A DNA stretch of 64,000 nucleotides from contig NZ_JAMXBJ010000050.1 in the NCBI RefSeq assembly GCF_023913755.1, positions 372,001-436,000 on the forward strand, given 5' to 3'. Below, in pieces: positions 62,323 through 64,000 of this stretch. Both the position numbers and the translations under genes were made by a program. The notes beneath the pieces are model-generated. The model ran no database searches, was not told the DNA's origin, and saw only the letters and a program-made list of their open reading frames with translations. Source of the stretch: Pseudarthrobacter cellobiosi. Lineage in GTDB: Bacteria > Actinomycetota > Actinomycetes > Actinomycetales > Micrococcaceae. How positions within the stretch are numbered: the stretch's first letter is position 1; every line of letters starts with the position of its first letter.

Positions 62323-62637
62323 ATGAGACACCCCGCTGACCGCTGGAAGATCGAATCCGGCACCGACTTCATCACCGGAAAACCCAACTGGAAAACAACC
62401 CCGCCACGCTTCGTCTACGGGCCCCGCGCCGAAGGCAAACGCTCCCACGACACCTACGACCAGGCACTCGCCCACGTCCACACCTCCAAGGAACGACGGC
62501 CCATCGTCTTCGAATCCAAGACCCACGTCGGCGAATGGTTCTGGCTCCACCCCGACGGCGCATCGGGTTGGGAAAAAACCCGCGACGAAGCCCACGCCAA
62601 GGCCGGGGCCGTCACCATCGAAACGGAAGTCGCCTGA
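62323..62637 (+). CDS. prophage protein, unknown, 104 residues
   Basis: AGGAGACACC precedes the ATG. The product has Trp-rich patches (GEWFWLHPDGASGWEKT). No family is assigned. Confidence 0.6.
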   Translation: MRHPADRWKIESGTDFITGKPNWKTTPPRFVYGPRAEGKRSHDTYDQALAHVHTSKERRPIVFESKTHVGEWFWLHPDGASGWEKTRDEAHAKAGAVTIETEVA

Positions 62638-62855
62638 TGCCGCGCCTCACCCCCGACGGCCCATCGATCTACCCCAACTGTGGTGACAGGGCCGCCTACT
62701 ACAGGCACCTCCGCAACGGCACGCAGCCCTGCCGACCCTGCAAGAACGCCCTCGCCAAATCCATGGACGAATGGCGGCATAGCACGGGCAAAGTCAAGTC
62801 CCGCGTCATCTCCGACGCCGTCATTGAGAAGCACGGAATCAAGGTCAGGGCATGA
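62637..62855 (+). CDS. small cysteine-bearing prophage protein, 72 residues
   Basis: It has NCGDRAAYYRHLRNGTQPCRPCKNA, a motif of actinophage small proteins with three cysteines (core QPCRPCKNA), and a helical tail. It could be a small zinc-binding DNA-associated protein. The ATG overlaps the upstream stop. Confidence 0.55.
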   Translation: MPRLTPDGPSIYPNCGDRAAYYRHLRNGTQPCRPCKNALAKSMDEWRHSTGKVKSRVISDAVIEKHGIKVRA

Positions 62856-63148
62856 GGCCGCAGCGGATCCAGCGGAAGCGCACCAAAGGCTGGCGGATGC
62901 CGGAAGGTGCCGTCTACGTCGGGCGCGGCTCCAAGTGGGGCAACCCTCACGCCGTTGTCGAAACGGGCAGTCAAGCGGCCGCAGTCGCCGCCTACGTCAA
63001 CGACTGGCTGAACGATCCCCTCCGGCTCATTAACGCATCACACACATTCCTCGAACTCGGCGGCAAAGACCTCGCATGCTGGTGCCCACTGGACAAGCCC
63101 TGCCACGCCGACGTCTTGCTTGACATTGCGAACGGGGCCGCATCATGA
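62852..63148 (+). CDS. DUF4326 protein
   Basis: The 98-residue protein has VYVGRGSKWGNP and KDLACWCPLDKPCHADVLLDIA, the DUF4326 signature. The family is frequent in phages; its function is unknown but it is thought to be enzymatic or nucleotide-binding. It is coupled to the ASCH gene. Confidence 0.8.
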   Translation: MRPQRIQRKRTKGWRMPEGAVYVGRGSKWGNPHAVVETGSQAAAVAAYVNDWLNDPLRLINASHTFLELGGKDLACWCPLDKPCHADVLLDIANGAAS

Positions 63149-63549
63149 AGGCCCTGACCGTCAAGCAGCCGTGGGCGCGGGCCATCATCTTCGATGGCAA
63201 GGACGTGGAGAACCGCAGCAAGCCGACCAAGTACCGCGGCCAGCTGCACATCCACGCCGGGCTGGCATGGGACAAGGCGGCCGTGGCGTTCATCGCCAGG
63301 ATCACCGGCAGGGCCTACATGGCTACCTTGCACGGCTCCGTCATCGGCACTGTGGACGTCGTCGGCTGCCACCACGCCGACGATTGCTGGACCGGGTCGA
63401 TCGACAAATCCGACAACGTCCACGAGGAACACTGCTCATCCTGGGGCATGGAAGGGCACTACCACTGGGAACTTGCGAACCCGCAACCCGTGGAACCGTT
63501 CGCCGCCAAGGGCAAGCTCGGCATCTGGAACCTTGAGGCGCCATCATGA
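63145..63549 (+). CDS. ASCH-domain protein
   Basis: The 134-residue protein has MKALTVKQPWARAIIFDGKD and ENRSKPTKYRGQLHIHA, the ASCH (PUA-like) motif. Members bind or act on RNA or modified bases. It follows DUF4326. Confidence 0.8.
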   Translation: MKALTVKQPWARAIIFDGKDVENRSKPTKYRGQLHIHAGLAWDKAAVAFIARITGRAYMATLHGSVIGTVDVVGCHHADDCWTGSIDKSDNVHEEHCSSWGMEGHYHWELANPQPVEPFAAKGKLGIWNLEAPS

Positions 63550-63827
63550 GCGCCACCCGCCTCCGGCCCCCGGTCATCACCGAAGCGCAGATCCTCAAGA
63601 ACCGCTACGACGAAGCCCGGCAGATCAAAGACGCCTGGGACTGGCGACTGAGGAGAGCGCAGCACGAGCTCCGCGACGCCACAGTCAACGGCACCGGTGA
63701 CCGCCACGCGGCCGCAAGGAACGCGGCCGCCGTCGAAATCCAAGTAGCCGACGCCGCCGGGGAACTCCGCGTCGCCCTCAACGCATGGATGCAAGCCACC
63801 CTCACCCACGAAAGGAAGACCGCGTGA
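63546..63827 (+). CDS. prophage protein, helical, 93 residues
   Basis: A charged, mostly alpha-helical protein (ILKNRYDEARQIKDAWDWRL), coupled on both sides. Unknown function. Confidence 0.55.
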   Translation: MSATRLRPPVITEAQILKNRYDEARQIKDAWDWRLRRAQHELRDATVNGTGDRHAAARNAAAVEIQVADAAGELRVALNAWMQATLTHERKTA

Positions 63828-64000
63828 GTTACACTCCGCCACCACCCGCACCCGAACGCCTCCAACAAGCCGCCGACCTCTTCGCCGACGGCGCATCCCA
63901 GCGGGAAGTGCAACGGACTACCGGCCTCGCCCGCGAAACCCTCGCCAAACACTTCCCCGGCCGCGGCTGGACGTACAAGGAAGGCGGCGACTTCCGCGCA
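63824..64000 (+). CDS. HTH-like prophage protein (partial)
   Basis: The GTG start overlaps the upstream stop. The 59 visible residues include FADGASQREVQRTTGLARETLAKHF (core GASQREVQRTTGLARETL), a resolvase-type helix-turn-helix. The gene continues past the window. Confidence 0.55.
   Translation, partial: MSYTPPPPAPERLQQAADLFADGASQREVQRTTGLARETLAKHFPGRGWTYKEGGDFRA

Larger units (their letters stand above)
51411..64000. mobile_element. prophage, left part (continues past the window)
   Basis: Support comes from the att-like 3' end at 51381-51410, a divergent repressor/Cro-type switch, an ImmA/IrrE-like protease, a RecT-nuclease-SSB module, and more than 20 small tightly packed genes. No integrase, terminase, capsid or tail gene is in view. 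Confidence 0.88.

Noticed and set aside
1-64000. CRISPR arrays
   Set aside because: No regularly spaced repeats of 24-40 bases were seen. The only tandem repeats are the 16-bp units at 42707 and the coding repeats at 45276.

Overview
The window is high-GC actinobacterial DNA and most resembles the Micrococcaceae (Arthrobacter, Pseudarthrobacter or Paenarthrobacter). Pointers are a fused E2/E1 2-oxoglutarate dehydrogenase, a mycothiol-type SigR/RsrA pair, the actinobacterial micro-protein bL37, a SAM-IV riboswitch, and many genes whose -10 box lies 6-8 bases before the start codon (leaderless mRNAs). This genus call is an inference from gene content; no alignment was run.

1-14350 is an aromatic-acid catabolic block. 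benA, benB, benC and benD turn benzoate into catechol. catA, catB and catC take catechol to the 3-oxoadipate enol-lactone. BenK imports the acid, and there are two regulators: CatR (LysR type) and a large LuxR/LAL protein placed like BenR. A mycothiol-dependent isomerase-like gene lies between catA and benK. Three 23-bp dyads of the form ATTSATA-N9-TAWSAAT lie before catA, catB and benK. BenC carries an extra C-terminal domain that looks like the FCD ligand-binding domain of GntR regulators.

14350-49350 is chromosomal core: the helicase HrpA, a HIT protein/alcohol dehydrogenase/rhodanese operon divergent from a Cds1-type cysteine desulfhydrase, a metallo-hydrolase, zur with znuABC, two CNNM/CorC membrane proteins, the 2-oxoglutarate dehydrogenase, a DUF4097-PadR pair with a clear operator-promoter, bL37, sigR-rsrA, DoxX-aroA-rsgA-hisN, a SAM-IV riboswitch ahead of a cysteine-desulfurase-like enzyme, a methyltransferase, an MntR-type regulator with two fluoride-channel genes, a secreted protein ending in two near-identical 123-residue units, and a frameshifted HtrA-like protease.

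49345-51410 is bounded by two copies of the 3' end (T-arm plus acceptor strand) of a tRNA-like gene, perhaps tmRNA, each followed on the minus strand by its own terminator. Between them is an acyltransferase gene of visibly lower GC. This fits two successive integrations at one target gene.

51411-64000 is the left part of a prophage that runs off the window. It has a few leftward lysogeny genes (repressor, ImmA/IrrE-like protease, lipoprotein, HTH protein), a divergent Cro-like gene, and a long rightward early region of small, mostly start-stop-overlapping genes. That region includes an SbcC-like ATPase, a PD-(D/E)XK nuclease, RecT, SSB, a DUF4326 protein and an ASCH protein. The integrase, structural genes and the intact target gene would lie beyond 64000.
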